The translations under genes and the position numbers were made by a program. Source: PGYR01 sp046290495 (lineage in GTDB: Bacteria; Bacteroidota; Ignavibacteria; Kapaibacteriales; UBA2268). Taken from it: a stretch of 64,000 nt of DNA. The notes under the pieces were generated by a model. It had not been told where the DNA came from, did no database searches, and saw only the letters and a list, made by a program, of their open reading frames with translations. Every line of letters begins with the position of its first letter. Position 1 is the first letter of the stretch. Positions 63,090 through 64,000 of this stretch are shown here, piece after piece. Where the stretch lies: NCBI GenBank assembly GCA_046290495.1, contig JBKAGT010000001.1, positions 1 to 64,000 of the forward strand, given 5' to 3'.

Positions 63090-64000
63090 ATGAATTTTCA
63101 GAAAAGAACAGTTAATTGCGGTGAGCTGAACGAAAGCCAAATTGGTAACGAAGTTGTACTAAACGGTTGGGTAAACGTAAGGCGTGATTTGGGGAGCTTA
63201 ATCTTCTTCGATTTGCGTGACAGATACGGAATAACCCAAGTAGTGATATTGCCAGAAGTGAACCCAGAGCTGGAAGCAAAAGCACGCGAAGTACGCTCGG
63301 AAGATGTGCTATGGGTGAAGGGTGAAGTAAGAGAAAGAGAGAACAAGAATAAGAATATACCAACTGGTGAAATTGAAGTATTAGTAACGGACTTTGGTGT
63401 TATCAGCAAGTCGAAACTGACTCCATTCGAGGTATCGGGAAAGACAGATGCAAGCGAAGAGTTAAGACTAAAATACAGATATTTAGATCTGCGTAGAGCT
63501 GGTTTGCAAGATAAATTTATCGTGAGAAATAAGGTCTACCAAACTACTCACCGCTATTTTGATGAGAATAATTTCGTTGAGATAGAAACTCCTGTACTTA
63601 TGAAATCTACTCCCGAAGGGGCTCGTGATTTCTTAGTGCCGAGTAGAATGAACAAAGGCAAATTCTATGCTCTTCCTCAATCGCCACAGATATTCAAGCA
63701 AATCAGTATGGTAGCTGGTTTTGATCGCTATATGCAAATAGTAAAGTGCTTCCGTGATGAAGATTTCCGTGCCGACAGACAACCAGAATTTACTCAAGTC
63801 GATGTAGAGATGTCATTCGTAGATATGGAAGACGTTATCAGCATTGGTGAGGGGTATATTCGCAGCTTGTGGAAAGACGTTCTTGACTACGAGGTTGGCG
63901 AATTCACTCGCTTAACTTACAAAGAAGCAATGGAAAATTATGGTAGCGATAAGCCAGATTTGCGTTACGATTTGAAGCTGAAAAGCATATCAGATATAGT
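63090..64000 (+). CDS. aspS: Aspartyl-tRNA synthetase (partial, runs off the window)
   Basis: Class II synthetase, first 303 codons. The anticodon-binding OB domain is at residues 1-100 (GWVNVRRDLGSLIFFDLRDRYGITQVV). Motif 1 follows (YFDENNFVEIETPVLMKSTPEGARDF). Motif 2 is FRDEDFRADRQPEFTQVDVEMSF, preceded by ALPQSPQIFKQISM. The bacterial insertion domain begins at the window edge. The ATG at 63090 is in a run of A with no clear Shine-Dalgarno. Confidence 0.95.
   Translation, partial: MNFQKRTVNCGELNESQIGNEVVLNGWVNVRRDLGSLIFFDLRDRYGITQVVILPEVNPELEAKAREVRSEDVLWVKGEVRERENKNKNIPTGEIEVLVTDFGVISKSKLTPFEVSGKTDASEELRLKYRYLDLRRAGLQDKFIVRNKVYQTTHRYFDENNFVEIETPVLMKSTPEGARDFLVPSRMNKGKFYALPQSPQIFKQISMVAGFDRYMQIVKCFRDEDFRADRQPEFTQVDVEMSFVDMEDVISIGEGYIRSLWKDVLDYEVGEFTRLTYKEAMENYGSDKPDLRYDLKLKSISDI

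Overview
The window is AT-rich, densely packed chromosomal DNA from a bacterium of the Bacteroidota/Chlorobiota side of the tree. Four things point there. Five proteins end in a type A C-terminal sorting domain of the type IX secretion system (T9SS). There is a GWxTD-domain protein and a DUF3098 protein. Several genes have a TAnnTTTG box upstream, the Bacteroidota-type -7 promoter element. A flagellar export gene set (fliP-fliQ-fliR-flhB) argues against typical Bacteroidia, which lack flagella, and favours an Ignavibacteria/Kapabacteria-like lineage; this placement is inference. No rRNA, tRNA, CRISPR array, transposase or integrase was recognised.

Layout. 0-4.7 kb: a di-haem peroxidase, an M15 peptidase, three tandem paralogous lipoproteins and another lipoprotein. 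4.8-8.4 kb: an overlapping operon for an amino-sugar (Gfo/Idh/MocA dehydrogenase, FemAB-like acyltransferase, DegT-type aminotransferase, small membrane protein). 9.6-16.3 kb: a two-gene surface operon with a 192-residue T9SS cargo and a giant repetitive fibre-like protein of about 2005 residues. 16.6-27 kb: housekeeping genes (RsmB-like methyltransferase, DnaQ exonuclease fused to a decayed GIY-YIG domain, GWxTD protein, IspD, fibronectin-type T9SS protein, C69 peptidase, DUF3098, Era). 27-29.3 kb: an island with a GHKL/MORC-like ATPase that appears fused to a PD-(D/E)XK nuclease, a tyrosine-phosphatase-like partner, and a stretch of intergenic repeats. 29.3-37.3 kb: flavoprotein, DEAD-box helicase, polyprenyl synthase, TatC, fructose bisphosphatase, DUF3817, NmrA-like protein and MATE exporter. 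37.5-42.4 kb: MarR/monooxygenase divergent pair, MscL, acylphosphatase and a cohesin/dockerin-like T9SS protein. 42.6-47.2 kb: a beta-propeller T9SS gene flanked by a 122-bp direct repeat, then the flagellar export genes. 47.3-53.9 kb: small stress and membrane proteins and an ECF sigma factor with its DGPF partner, separated by a terminator-like hairpin that contains the sigma gene's ribosome binding site. 54-64 kb: a large T9SS protein, a TPR/DUF3857/transglutaminase protein with a lipoprotein and acetyltransferase, an outer-membrane barrel, and the start of aspS.

The most promising candidates for something new are the MORC-like ATPase-nuclease/phosphatase pair (26957-28825), the hairpin that could switch the ECF sigma gene (50250-50278), the mosaic lipoprotein triplication (1719-3951), and the 122-bp repeat that brackets a cargo gene (42330-44162).
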